A stretch of 64,000 nt of DNA from Muricomes intestini (GTDB lineage Bacteria > Bacillota > Clostridia > Lachnospirales > Lachnospiraceae), in assembly GCF_004346165.1 (NCBI RefSeq), contig NZ_SLZZ01000018.1:1-64000 (forward strand), given 5' to 3'. Positions 8,730 to 17,175 of the stretch are shown here, piece by piece; position 1 is the stretch's first letter, and the number at the start of each line of letters is the position of its first letter. The notes under the pieces were generated by a model that had not been told where the DNA came from, did not search any database, and worked only from the letters and a program-made list of their open reading frames with translations. Both the position numbers and the translations under genes were made by a program.

Positions 8730-8787
8730 TTGCAATTCCTAGTAAAATGGTGTAGTATTTTAGCGTAAGAATGTTAGACGGCGCTAA
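8730..8787 (+). promoter_or_regulatory. Promoter of the suf operon with a possible operator
   Basis: TTGCAA (8730-8735) and TAGTAT (8753-8758) are spaced by 17 bp. Directly downstream, TTAGCG (8760-8765) and CGCTAA (8782-8787) form an inverted repeat that would cover the transcription start, a plausible repressor site. The sufC start is 48 bp further on, behind GGAAGGAGG. The promoter is well supported; the operator is a guess. Confidence 0.6.
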
Positions 8788-8835
8788 TTAGAGAAATATT
8801 AGTATAATTCAGCCATTTGGAAGGAGGCTTTTTAT

Positions 8836-9600
8836 ATGGGCAGTACATTGCTTGAAATTGAGGACCTGGGTGTTTCGGTGGAAGACCATGTAATTCTTGA
8901 CGGTGTTAATTTAAAAATAAACAAAGGTGAAATTCATGTCTTAATGGGGCCCAATGGAACAGGAAAGTCCACACTGGTATCTTCTATTATGGGAGACCCA
9001 AGATATGAAATTACAAAGGGAAAGATTTTGTTTAAAGATAAGGATATCACTGATGAAAAAACTGATGTAAGAGCCAGAAGCGGAATTTTCCTGTCATTTC
9101 AAACCCCGGAAGAAATTCCCGGAATAACTCTGGAGAACTTTTTGAGGACAGCGAAAGGTGCTGTGGAAGGACGCCCTCCAAAAATACTGGCTTTCCGTAA
9201 AGAATTGAAAGCACAGATGGAAGCTCTTGACATGGATCCCACATATGCAGAGCGTTATCTGAACGTAGGCTTTTCCGGCGGTGAAAAAAAGAAAGCCGAG
9301 ATTCTGCAGCTTTTGATGCTTCAGCCCCGTCTGGCTCTCCTGGATGAAACAGACTCCGGTCTGGATGTGGACGCTGTAAGGACAGTTTCCAAAGGAATCA
9401 GTGCTTATCACAATCAGAAAAATGCGGTTTTGATTATTACGCACAGTGCAAAAATTCTGGAGGGGCTTGATATCGACTATGTCCATGTTCTGGAAGGAGG
9501 ACATATTGTAAAAACAGGCGGCAGAGAATTGTCTTCAGAAATTATTAGGAGTGGTTTCAACAGCATAGAGAAAGGGGCTGATGGACATGAGAGCCTTTAA
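8836..9600 (+). CDS. sufC: SufC, Fe-S assembly ATPase
   Basis: The 254-residue cytosolic ABC ATPase has Walker A GPNGTGKST near residue 37, the Q-loop FLSFQTPEEIPG, the signature FSGGEKKKAEILQL near 149 and Walker B RLALLDETDSGLD. The FSGGEKK form and the following ILQLLMLQP are specific to SufC. It powers the SufBCD scaffold on which Fe-S clusters are built. It is the first gene of sufCBDSU, with a strong ribosome site GGAAGGAGG. Its 3' end overlaps the start of sufB by about 20 bp, which implies translational coupling. Confidence 0.97.
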   Translation: MGSTLLEIEDLGVSVEDHVILDGVNLKINKGEIHVLMGPNGTGKSTLVSSIMGDPRYEITKGKILFKDKDITDEKTDVRARSGIFLSFQTPEEIPGITLENFLRTAKGAVEGRPPKILAFRKELKAQMEALDMDPTYAERYLNVGFSGGEKKKAEILQLLMLQPRLALLDETDSGLDVDAVRTVSKGISAYHNQKNAVLIITHSAKILEGLDIDYVHVLEGGHIVKTGGRELSSEIIRSGFNSIEKGADGHESL

Positions 9601-11005
9601 GTCAGAAAAAACAAATGTAGAGGAGGCCGACAGAAGTATTTATGATGTAAAAGACAAAGTCCATCCGTCCTTCGAAGTTCAGTCAGGCCTCACAGAAGAG
9701 ATTGTAAATCAGATCTCAGATGAGAAAAACGATCCGCCGTGGATGCGTACCTTCCGTATGAAGTCACTTCAGATTTACAACAGTATCTCTGCTCCCAACT
9801 GGGGACCGTCTCTGGATGACCTTCATATGGAAAATATTGTGACCTATGTCCGTCCTGACACCACTATGCGCGGAAAATGGTCGGAAGTTCCTGATGATAT
9901 AAAAAACACTTTTGAAAGGCTGGGAATACCTCAGGCGGAACGTAAATCTCTGGCGGGTGTAGGTGCCCAGTATGATTCTGAAGTTGTGTATCACAATATA
10001 TCTGCCATAGCTGCCTCTCAGGGTGTGGTCTACACCGATATGGAAAGCGCCCTGACAGGCCCCTACGAAAAAATGGTGCGGAAACATTTTATGAAATTGG
10101 TTCCCCCTTCAGACCATAAGTTCGCGGCTCTTCATGGGGCGGTCTGGTCGGGCGGCTCTTTTGTCTATGTTCCCCCCGGTGTATCGGTTGAAATTCCCCT
10201 TCAGTCTTACTTCAGGCTGAACGCCCCGGGTGCCGGTCAATTTGAGCACACTCTTATTATAGTAGACAAGGGTGCATACCTGCATTTTATTGAAGGCTGT
10301 TCAGCGCCGAAGTACAGTGTAAACAATCTTCACGCAGGCTGTGTAGAGCTGTTTGTCGGAGAAGGTGCAAGGCTTAGGTATTCCACCATTGAAAACTGGT
10401 CAAAAAATATGTACAACTTAAATACAAAACGTGCCAGAGTGGAAAAGGACGGTACCATCGAGTGGGTATCAGGTTCCTTCGGCTCTCATATCTCCTATCT
10501 CTATCCTATGAGCATTTTGCAGGGAGAAAGAAGCCGCATGGAATTCACAGGAATCACTTTTGCCGGCGGCGGACAGAATCTGGATACGGGTGCAAAAGTG
10601 GTTCATGCGGCTCCCCATACGACTTCTCATATATCTACAAAGTCCATATCAAGGGATGGCGGGATTTCCACATTTAGAAGCTCGGTGAAAGTAACTCCCG
10701 ACGCTGTGGGCAGCAAATCGTCCGTGTCATGTGAATCTTTGATGCTGGATGACCAGTCCAGATCCGATACTATCCCTGCCATGGATATTCAATGTGATGA
10801 AGCGGATGTGGGGCATGAAGCTAAAATCGGCCGCATCAGCGAGCAGGCAATATTCTATCTAATGAGCCGCGGAATCTCAGAAGAGGATGCCAGAGCATTT
10901 ATCGTAGGCGGTTTTGCTGAGCCTGTGGCAAAAGAACTTCCACTGGAATACGCAGTGGAAATGAACAATTTGATCCACCTGGAAATGAAAGGCAGCATAG
11001 GTTAA
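9581..11005 (+). CDS. sufB: SufB, Fe-S cluster scaffold subunit
   Basis: The 474-residue protein contains the SufB core: VPPGVSVEIPLQSYFRLNA, ERSRMEFTGITFAGGGQNLD, VSCESLMLDDQSRSDTIPA and DVGHEAKIGRISEQAIFYLM. The Cys in SCESLML and the conserved Glu and His residues match the scaffold site region. SufB pairs with SufD and receives sulfur from SufS-SufU. Two ATG codons lie close together (9581 and 9587); the second fits the spacing from AAAGGGG better. It overlaps sufC and is followed 16 bp later by sufD. Confidence 0.97.
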   Translation: MDMRAFKSEKTNVEEADRSIYDVKDKVHPSFEVQSGLTEEIVNQISDEKNDPPWMRTFRMKSLQIYNSISAPNWGPSLDDLHMENIVTYVRPDTTMRGKWSEVPDDIKNTFERLGIPQAERKSLAGVGAQYDSEVVYHNISAIAASQGVVYTDMESALTGPYEKMVRKHFMKLVPPSDHKFAALHGAVWSGGSFVYVPPGVSVEIPLQSYFRLNAPGAGQFEHTLIIVDKGAYLHFIEGCSAPKYSVNNLHAGCVELFVGEGARLRYSTIENWSKNMYNLNTKRARVEKDGTIEWVSGSFGSHISYLYPMSILQGERSRMEFTGITFAGGGQNLDTGAKVVHAAPHTTSHISTKSISRDGGISTFRSSVKVTPDAVGSKSSVSCESLMLDDQSRSDTIPAMDIQCDEADVGHEAKIGRISEQAIFYLMSRGISEEDARAFIVGGFAEPVAKELPLEYAVEMNNLIHLEMKGSIG

Positions 11006-11021
11006 AAGGAGGCGTGCCAAT

Positions 11022-12110
11022 ATGCAAGATAAAATCAATGTTCTGCCTGTACTCACCTGGAATCACCTGGGCGTAAACTGGGCAGGAAAAGAATTTTCTC
11101 TCCCCGAAGCTCCAAAAGAGAAGCCTTCCGAAGAAAGACTTTCGGTTTCCCTTTTGCCTTCCGGAGTTGAAAGAATAGAAACTTTTCCAAAAGGGAAAAA
11201 TGAAATGGAAAGTGGAATAGGAAAAGCCTATGACGATTACGTAATAGAAGATGCCAATGTTACCTGCTTTCTAGGAGTAAGGGGAAAAACGGAACAGGTC
11301 ATAAGACTGAAGTCCTCTATCCCTGGCCTTCATACGGCAATTATCGGGGATTATGGTATTTACGCGGAGGAAGAGAGCAGTATCACTCTCCTGCAGGAGG
11401 CAAGTGCAGCGGAAGGTGGTTCGGGATTTACGGCGGAGCTTACCAGAATTTACGCAGAAAAAGGTTCCCTGGTCAAACTGATTCAGGTGCAGGACTTAAA
11501 TCGTTTCTGCAGCAGCTGGAACGGCGTGGCTATCCATGCAGAGGACGGTGCCAGGGTGGAAGTTATCCGTGCCGTTCTGGGGGGAGATAAAGTGGCTTTA
11601 GGTACAAAAACTCTCTTGAAAGGCAAGGAAAGCAGTTATCTCCTAAATACAGCTTACTTCGGAGATCAGACACAAGTTTTTGATTTCAATGATACGTCAG
11701 AGCATTGGGGGAAAAATACGCAGTGTGATATGTATACTGCAGGAGTCCTGGCTGGAGAAAGCAGCAAAACTCTCCGGGGAACCATTGATTTTAAGCGGGG
11801 AGCTGCATATTCCGCAGGTCATGAGACCGAAGAGGTTCTAATGCTTGGGAAAAAAGTGAGAAACCGCACGGTACCTCTGATACTCTGTGGTGAGGAACAG
11901 GTGGAGGGGCAGCATGCAGCCACAATAGGACGTCTGGATGAATCCCAGATTTATTACCTGTGTTCAAGAGGCCTGACATCCCTCCAAGCGAGACTCCTGC
12001 TTGTAGAGGGCCGGTTTGCCCCTGTGCTGGGGCAGATTCCGGATGAAAAGCTAAGAGAAGTACTTTCCTCACAAATTGAAAGGCGGTTGAAGGATAATGA
12101 TACAAAATAA
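11022..12110 (+). CDS. sufD: SufD-like Fe-S assembly scaffold subunit
   Basis: The 362-residue protein is a SufB paralogue with a diverged N-terminus. The C-terminal half has FKRGAAYSAGHETEEVLML, then EGQHAATIGRLDESQIYYLC and the closing SRGLTSLQARLLLVEG, the usual SufD pattern. It forms the SufB-C2-D complex and is needed for iron entry. The start follows AAAAGGAGG. Its 3' end overlaps sufS by 14 bp. N-terminal similarity is low, as is typical for SufD. Confidence 0.93.
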   Translation: MQDKINVLPVLTWNHLGVNWAGKEFSLPEAPKEKPSEERLSVSLLPSGVERIETFPKGKNEMESGIGKAYDDYVIEDANVTCFLGVRGKTEQVIRLKSSIPGLHTAIIGDYGIYAEEESSITLLQEASAAEGGSGFTAELTRIYAEKGSLVKLIQVQDLNRFCSSWNGVAIHAEDGARVEVIRAVLGGDKVALGTKTLLKGKESSYLLNTAYFGDQTQVFDFNDTSEHWGKNTQCDMYTAGVLAGESSKTLRGTIDFKRGAAYSAGHETEEVLMLGKKVRNRTVPLILCGEEQVEGQHAATIGRLDESQIYYLCSRGLTSLQARLLLVEGRFAPVLGQIPDEKLREVLSSQIERRLKDNDTK

Positions 12111-13323
12111 AATAATTCAGGATTTCCCTGCTCTGCTTATGCAGGAAAATGGAAAACGTCTGGTGTATCTGGATAATGCGGCCACAACTCAACATCCCCG
12201 CCAGGTACTTGATGCAACCATTTCCTATTATGAAAAAGACAACGCAAATCCCCACAGAGGCGTTTACGAACTGGGCGCAAGGGCAACTAAGGCCCATGAA
12301 AATGCAAGAAAATCTGTTGCAGAATTTCTCCACACAGAACCGGAAGAAATTATTTTCACCCAAAACACGACAGAATCCCTCAATCTGGTGGCTTACAGCT
12401 ATGGATTAGAATTTATAAAGGAAGGGGATGAAATTGCCCTGTCCGTTGCAGAACATCACAGCAATCTTGTGCCCTGGCAGAGAGTCGCAAAGGCAAAAGG
12501 CGCGGTGCTTAAGTTTCTATACCCCGATGAATCGGGGCACCTAACCGATGAAGAGATAGAAAAGAAAATAGGCTCCAAAACCCGTCTTGTTGCCATCGCT
12601 GAGGTTTCCAATGTACTGGGCCTTAGGGCACCTGTTGAAAAGATTGTGTCCCAGGCAAGGAAAGCCGGAGCCGTTGTGGTTTTGGACTGTGCACAGAGTG
12701 TTCCTCATATGCCCGTTGACGTAAAGAAACTGGATGTAGATTTTGCTGCATTCTCAAGCCATAAACTCTACGGCCCCATGGGTGTTGGTGTCTTATACGG
12801 CAAAAAGGAGCTACTGGAAAAAATGCCTCCGTTTTTAAGCGGCGGTGACATGATTCAAAGTGTCCATGAGCAGAGTGTCACTTACGGTGAAATCCCCCGG
12901 AAATTTGAAGCCGGAACCAGAAATGTGGGCGGAGAAGTCGGACTGGAAGCGGCCATCCAATATATCAATTCCATCGGCTATGATGAGATTATGGCGCATG
13001 AGCGTGATCTGATGGAATATGCAATCGGAAAGCTGAAGGAAATCCCCTATGTAACTATCTACGGGGAAGCTTCTGCACAGTACCGCCACGGAGTGATTTC
13101 TTTCAATATAAATGACGTCCACCCACATGACACCGCCTCTATTTTGGATGCAGAGGGGGTTGCCGTCCGTGCCGGCCATCACTGTGCACAGCCTTTAATG
13201 GATTATTTAAAAATCACAGCCTGCTGCCGGGCAAGCTTTGCAATTTACAATACAAGAGAAGATGTGGATATGCTGATTTCCGGAATAAGAAATGTGAGGA
13301 GGTACATGGGACTTGGAAATTAA
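12097..13323 (+). CDS. sufS: SufS cysteine desulfurase
   Basis: This is a 408-residue PLP enzyme of class V fold, type II. It has NAATTQHP at the start, NTTESLNLVAYSYG, AEHHSNLVPWQ and the PLP lysine K223 in FSSHKLYGPMGVG. The catalytic persulfide cysteine C363 is in RAGHHCAQP on the short lobe typical of SufS. It takes sulfur from cysteine and hands it to SufU, encoded next door. Its start overlaps sufD and its end overlaps sufU by 11 bp, so the operon is tightly coupled. Confidence 0.97.
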   Translation: MIQNKIIQDFPALLMQENGKRLVYLDNAATTQHPRQVLDATISYYEKDNANPHRGVYELGARATKAHENARKSVAEFLHTEPEEIIFTQNTTESLNLVAYSYGLEFIKEGDEIALSVAEHHSNLVPWQRVAKAKGAVLKFLYPDESGHLTDEEIEKKIGSKTRLVAIAEVSNVLGLRAPVEKIVSQARKAGAVVVLDCAQSVPHMPVDVKKLDVDFAAFSSHKLYGPMGVGVLYGKKELLEKMPPFLSGGDMIQSVHEQSVTYGEIPRKFEAGTRNVGGEVGLEAAIQYINSIGYDEIMAHERDLMEYAIGKLKEIPYVTIYGEASAQYRHGVISFNINDVHPHDTASILDAEGVAVRAGHHCAQPLMDYLKITACCRASFAIYNTREDVDMLISGIRNVRRYMGLGN

Positions 13324-13741
13324 AGATTTATATAATCAGATTATAGTAGAAAACAGCCGGGCCCAGTGGAACCGTCACCCTGTGGAAGATAAAACCATCA
13401 GCCTGGAAGGTGTCAATCCAAGCTGCGGTGACGATATAGTCCTGGAGCTGAGGGTTAAGGATGGAATCATAGAAGATGCGGGTTTCGTGGGGGACGGCTG
13501 CGCTATCTCCCAGGCCTCGGCCTCCATCATGGTCGACTTGGTCAAAGGAAAATCCGTGGAAGAAGCAAAAAAACTGATGAAGTTGTTTTTCAGGATGATC
13601 AAAGGCGAGATTACGGATGAAGAACAGATTAAAGAACTGGAGGATGCAGCCGCTCTGCAGGGCGTATCACATATGCCCGCCAGAGTAAAGTGCGCTGTAT
13701 TGGCATGGCATACATTAGAAGAAGCACTGGAGGAAAACTAG
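13313..13741 (+). CDS. sufU: SufU zinc-dependent sulfur acceptor
   Basis: The 142-residue IscU-fold protein has the three conserved cysteines C38 (NPSCGDD), C63 (GDGCAIS) and C127 (RVKCAVLAW), and an Asp in CGDD that helps bind zinc. In Firmicutes SufU is a sulfurtransferase partner of SufS rather than a scaffold. The start is TTG with AGGAGG about ten bases upstream; it overlaps the sufS stop. It is the last gene of the operon. The next gene converges 6 bp away and no hairpin terminator is visible between them. Confidence 0.96.
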   Translation: MEIKDLYNQIIVENSRAQWNRHPVEDKTISLEGVNPSCGDDIVLELRVKDGIIEDAGFVGDGCAISQASASIMVDLVKGKSVEEAKKLMKLFFRMIKGEITDEEQIKELEDAAALQGVSHMPARVKCAVLAWHTLEEALEEN

Positions 13742-13747
13742 TGCTTT

Positions 13748-14734
13748 TTAGTTCCACTCCAGCCCGATGCCTGCCGCCAAAGCTTTGTCATAGATTGACC
13801 TGGCAGCAACCAGATCCTGTGTTGCTACACCTACTGTCTCAAATACAATAATCTCATCATCATTCTCACGTCCTGCCAACTCGCCCTTCATCACATTTCC
13901 CAGATCTCCGGTAAAGTCAGCTTTTGAAATGATTCCCTGCTCCAGTGGAATCAAGATATCGCCGGATTCAGACAATACCGCTTCCTCGGAGTCAAAGTAA
14001 ATCTTGGATGCACGGGGAAGAATTGCCGGGTCCATCTCCTGCATGTGATGCTGATAGGCACCGACACAGCTGAGGGTCGCTCCAGCCTTAATCTTTGTTC
14101 CGTCAAATACAGGTTTAGAAGATGGGGTAACCGTAATCAGAAGATCTGCATTATCGATTGCTTCATTGGAAGATTTTGCAGCAATAATCTTTGCTCCGTA
14201 TTCCTTCATCTCCTCCTGCATCCTGTCCGCAAAATCTTTTGTACGCTCATAGTTCAGGTCAAAGACTCTGACTTCCTCCAGTTTCCGTGCCACAAGCATT
14301 GCTTCCAACTGCGCCGCACCCTGTCCGCCGGTGCCGATCAAAGCACCGATTCTGCATTCTTTCTTTGCCAATACGTCAAATGCCACTCCCGATGCTGCCC
14401 CTGTGCGGAGCTGAGTTACATAGGTTCCGTCCAATGCGGATATTACAACTCCGGTCTTCCCATCAATTAGAAATAACTGTGCCGGGGAAGAAGGAAGCCC
14501 TTTGTTAATGTTATGAGGAAAAATATTTATAATCTTCAGAGAAGCACTATCTATATCTTCCACGTATGCCGGCATAAATAAAAAATTGCCCTCATGTTTT
14601 GGTGCCGGTATATTTGTTCTGAGCGGTGCCTCACATTTTTCTTCCACTATAAGCTGAAATGCCTTTTTGTCTGCTTCAATCGCATCCTTCATTGAAAAAA
14701 CTTTTTTAATATCGTCTTTTGAAAGTAATAGCAT
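13748..14734 (-). CDS. Ornithine cyclodeaminase/mu-crystallin family dehydrogenase
   Basis: The 328-residue NAD(P)-binding protein has the family pattern LRTGAASGVAFDVLA, then IGTGGQGAAQLEAMLVAR as the Rossmann start and VRVFDLNYERTKDFA as the second strand, followed by ADLLITVTPSS. Members include ornithine cyclodeaminase, archaeal-type alanine dehydrogenase and imine reductases. The segment ending PLEQGIISKADFTGDLG is also typical. The exact substrate is not decided by visible residues. The start follows AAAAGGAGG. It is a single gene convergent with sufU and has its own promoter. Confidence 0.88.
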   Translation of the reverse strand: MLLLSKDDIKKVFSMKDAIEADKKAFQLIVEEKCEAPLRTNIPAPKHEGNFLFMPAYVEDIDSASLKIINIFPHNINKGLPSSPAQLFLIDGKTGVVISALDGTYVTQLRTGAASGVAFDVLAKKECRIGALIGTGGQGAAQLEAMLVARKLEEVRVFDLNYERTKDFADRMQEEMKEYGAKIIAAKSSNEAIDNADLLITVTPSSKPVFDGTKIKAGATLSCVGAYQHHMQEMDPAILPRASKIYFDSEEAVLSESGDILIPLEQGIISKADFTGDLGNVMKGELAGRENDDEIIVFETVGVATQDLVAARSIYDKALAAGIGLEWN

Positions 14735-14784
14735 GATTATCCTCCTTTTTCATTCTTCATTATTCGGTATTACCTTTGAGGACT

Positions 14785-14813
14785 ACCATATATTTTTTTT
14801 GATATAATGTCAA
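14785..14813 (-). promoter_or_regulatory. Promoter of the cyclodeaminase-family gene
   Basis: On the minus strand TTGACA (14808-14813) and TATGGT (14785-14790) are exactly 17 bp apart. The spacer contains an A8 tract. The coding start is about 50 bp downstream. Confidence 0.65.
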
Positions 14814-14928
14814 CTAGCTTTGATATGTTTTAGTTTCATAACTAATCAAAAGTGCCAGGGGCATTTCTTTATATTAACTATACTGATTCCCATAGGATAT
14901 CCATAATTGTTAATTTGTAAGGCCTTAT

Positions 14929-14984
14929 AACTTTCAGTTATACAACACTTTTTCATAAACTTTCAGTTATACAACACTTTTTCA
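14929..14984. repeat. Two perfect 27-bp direct repeats
   Basis: The 27-bp unit starts AACTTTCAGTTATACAACAC and ends TTTTTCA. It occurs at 14929-14955 and 14958-14984, separated by TA, a period of 29 bp. The copies end right at the -35 region of the promoter for the gene at 15055, the classical place for activator or repressor sites. The rest of the 14735-15054 gap holds only the two promoters. Confidence 0.85.
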
Positions 14985-14985
14985 G

Positions 14986-15013
14986 TTGCTGGTTTTTTTA
15001 TCAGTGCTATAAT
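14986..15013 (+). promoter_or_regulatory. Promoter of the YczE-like gene
   Basis: TTGCTG (14986-14991) and TATAAT (15008-15013) are 16 bp apart. The -10 box is a perfect match. A pair of 27-bp direct repeats ends 1 bp before the -35 box. Confidence 0.6.
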
Positions 15014-15054
15014 ATAAATTGTACTGCAAATTCGTATAAGTAGGTGGATTCATT

Positions 15055-15708
15055 ATGAAAGAGAAGAAAATTATATTATCAGAAGCAGCCCTTGCTGCCG
15101 GCATTCTCCTGGATGCGGCAGGTGTGGCACTTATTACAAAAAGCAATTTTGGTATCACTGCAGTCTCAGCCCTTCCCTATACCCTGAGCCAGACTCTTCC
15201 TGTCCTCACCTATGGAACATGGTATTATATCTTTCAAATCAGCTTGATGCTGCTGTTGATTTTACTGACCCGAAAGTTCAAAAAGGATTACATCATAGCC
15301 TTCGTGGTAGGGTTTTTGTTCAGCTTTGCTCTTGACCTCGCTACCTTTTTGTTCAAATTCTGGCCGGAATCCCTGCCTTTTCAAATGGTATATTTTGTGG
15401 CAGGAACACTGCTGCTCATGATTGGTGTCGCCTTTCTTATTAACAGCAGGCTGCCGATCATGCCACAGGATCTCTTTACCAGAGATTTCAGTAGCTTTAT
15501 CGGCATTTCCTTTAAGAAAGTCAAAACCGCCTTTGACATCAGCTGTGTAGTCATAAGCTGCGTAATTGCCCTTCTGGCTGTCAGACATCTGATCGGGATT
15601 GGCGTTGGCACACTCTTAAGCGCATGTATAAACGGATATGGAATCTCTTTCTTCCAGAATCAGCAGAAGACAAGGTGGGCATTTGAAACAAAGTGGTTTC
15701 CCAAGTAA
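15055..15708 (+). CDS. YczE/YyaS/YitT-type integral membrane protein (DUF6198-like)
   Basis: The 217-residue protein has about five hydrophobic segments. It opens AALAAGILLDAAGVALITKS and has the motif SNFGITAVSALPYTLSQ followed by LTYGTWYYIFQ, seen in this family. A later motif INSRLPIMPQDLF and a C-terminal GIGVGTLLSACINGYGI are also typical. The family's function is not established; roles in export or regulation have been suggested for relatives. A 70-bp fragment of a second copy lies at 16797-16866, so this gene was once duplicated. Confidence 0.85.
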   Translation: MKEKKIILSEAALAAGILLDAAGVALITKSNFGITAVSALPYTLSQTLPVLTYGTWYYIFQISLMLLLILLTRKFKKDYIIAFVVGFLFSFALDLATFLFKFWPESLPFQMVYFVAGTLLLMIGVAFLINSRLPIMPQDLFTRDFSSFIGISFKKVKTAFDISCVVISCVIALLAVRHLIGIGVGTLLSACINGYGISFFQNQQKTRWAFETKWFPK

Positions 15709-15755
15709 TGGTTTATTTAATGCTTTGTTTAAATGATGCTTCATTCCAATCTCCA

Positions 15756-16397
15756 TTAGGCAAATAAAATTTCAAAAATAGCTTCGGTAACATGTTGTGG
15801 GAGATTTATAGCCAAAAGCTCTTCTGCAATATCAGTTACCTTTGCTTTTTTGCATATATTATAAAATATTTTTTCTTTCTGCTCATATTCAATCATCATT
15901 GAATCTAACCGTTTAAATATTTCTTGCTCAACCGGATTTTCAACGAGTGATAGCCCCTTGTGAAAACATATCTGAATCATCTCTCCTACCGGAGAAAGGG
16001 CTATTTTTAGCAACAATCTATTCTTTGTTTCATCGTATGATTTTTCAATCACTTCCTGCCCTGAGTATACAGAAATGTCATTAGAATCCATGACACCTGC
16101 CAGAGTAATGCAATATTGACGCTTCTCCGGCAGTTCAGAAAATTTATGGCCTTTAGGCTTGATTGTAAGCATCGTTCCCTCTTTTGCACTCCACACAAAT
16201 TGGAAATCTGTTGTAAAACTTTCTCCCTCCCTATACTCTTGCCCCTCTCCACTATCCCCATAAAGCTGGAAAGCACCATCAGATCCTGCAAATACTATAA
16301 GCTCCAGATGCTTCGGCAATACCGCTCCATTTCTCACCGCTTCTCTCTTTTCCGTCAATGGTATAATGGATCCAGCCTTTACAAAATATTCCGGTTT
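15756..16397 (-). pseudogene. C-terminal fragment of a GH31 alpha-glucosidase
   Basis: The frame reads KPEYFVKAGSIIPLTEKREA, then GAVLPKHLELIVFAGSDGAF and LYGDSGEG. FVKAGSIIP is the proximal beta-domain motif and the rest is the DUF5110 domain at the C-terminus of GH31 enzymes. The catalytic barrel, 400-500 residues, is absent. The frame breaks at about 16397, where an unrelated LacI fragment on the other strand begins. A TTG inside the frame could start a 200-residue product, but no activity is possible. The tail ends with residues unlike the family, which may be a terminal addition. Confidence 0.78.
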
Positions 16398-16398
16398 T

Positions 16399-16824
16399 TA
16401 TGACGAGCTGACGGAATGTAGATTAACGCTTAATCCCCAATACCGTTTCGTATTGGAATCCGATGTAGATTATGAAGAAATCAAAAGACTTGGGATACAA
16501 ATTGCAAAATACAAAGGAGAAATTACCGGTGTTTTTATTACAAGTGATCAAATAGCCTCTTTCTTAATTAACGTCCTTCGCCAAAATGGTTTATGTATCC
16601 CCGAAGATCTATCTTTGATTGGATTTGATAATTTGGAAATATGTTGTCAGTTAACCCCTCAGCTCACTACTATTGCACAAGATTTGCGTAAAAAGGCTGA
16701 GCTTACTGTTGACATCCTGTTCCGCCGTTTATGTGCACCTGACTCTCCCTTTGAATCTAGGATTTTGAATGTTTCACTTGTTGAACGTAATTCAGTGCAA
16801 TCTCGGCCCTGCCCTATACCCTGA
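16399..16824 (+). pseudogene. C-terminal fragment of a LacI-family regulator
   Basis: The frame encodes the last third of a LacI/GalR sensor domain: GVFITSDQIASFLINVLRQN, then GLCIPEDLSLIGFDNLEICC and LTTIAQDLRKKAELTVDILF. The DNA-binding domain and first lobe are missing. It starts abruptly beside the truncated GH31 gene on the opposite strand. The original arrangement was probably a sugar regulator divergent from or next to the glucosidase. There is no start codon with a ribosome site at the break. Confidence 0.8.
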
Positions 16825-16866
16825 GCCAGGCTTTTCCTATCCTCACCTATGGAACATGGTATTACT
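16797..16866 (+). pseudogene. 70-bp fragment of a second YczE-like gene
   Basis: In one frame the sequence reads SALPYTLSQAFPILTYGTWY. It is nearly the same at DNA level as 15163-15231 inside the intact YczE-like gene. It is welded to the end of the LacI remnant on one side and runs into the 3' end of the small T7SS substrate gene on the other. Confidence 0.8.
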
Positions 16867-17140
16867 GGTTCTTATTTAACTCTGCCATCATCTGGTCAAA
16901 TTCTTCGAATTTCGCTCCCAAATCATGAATATGGCCTGCATCTTTCTGCAGAGCAGTACCAAACTGGGTGACTACATTCTGGGACTGCGCGAAAGCCTCC
17001 TGCCCGGCTGCATTGGCTGTTATGGTGCTCTGTGTGTCCTTTGAAGATAATGTTTTCCCTTCAAAATGCTTTGCCGCATCGTCTATATTTTGACTTTCTT
17101 CATCTGTTATTGGTTTGCTTATCTGGATTCCTCCGCTCAT
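16862..17140 (-). CDS. Small T7SS substrate, TIGR04197/SACOL2603-like
   Basis: The 92-residue protein starts MSGGIQISKPITDEESQNID and is helical. It has a polar start with a conserved-looking TANAAGQEAF and a C-terminal helix of the SACOL2603 type (TIGR04197), a family found at T7SS loci. It lacks a central WxG. It probably forms a helical hairpin and is exported or serves as a partner of an LXG protein. The start follows AGGAGGAAAGTAAA. It is the last gene of the T7SS unit, 35 bp after essC. Confidence 0.7.
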   Translation of the reverse strand: MSGGIQISKPITDEESQNIDDAAKHFEGKTLSSKDTQSTITANAAGQEAFAQSQNVVTQFGTALQKDAGHIHDLGAKFEEFDQMMAELNKNQ

Positions 17141-17175
17141 TTTACTTTCCTCCTAATTTAGACTTTTCTTCTGTA

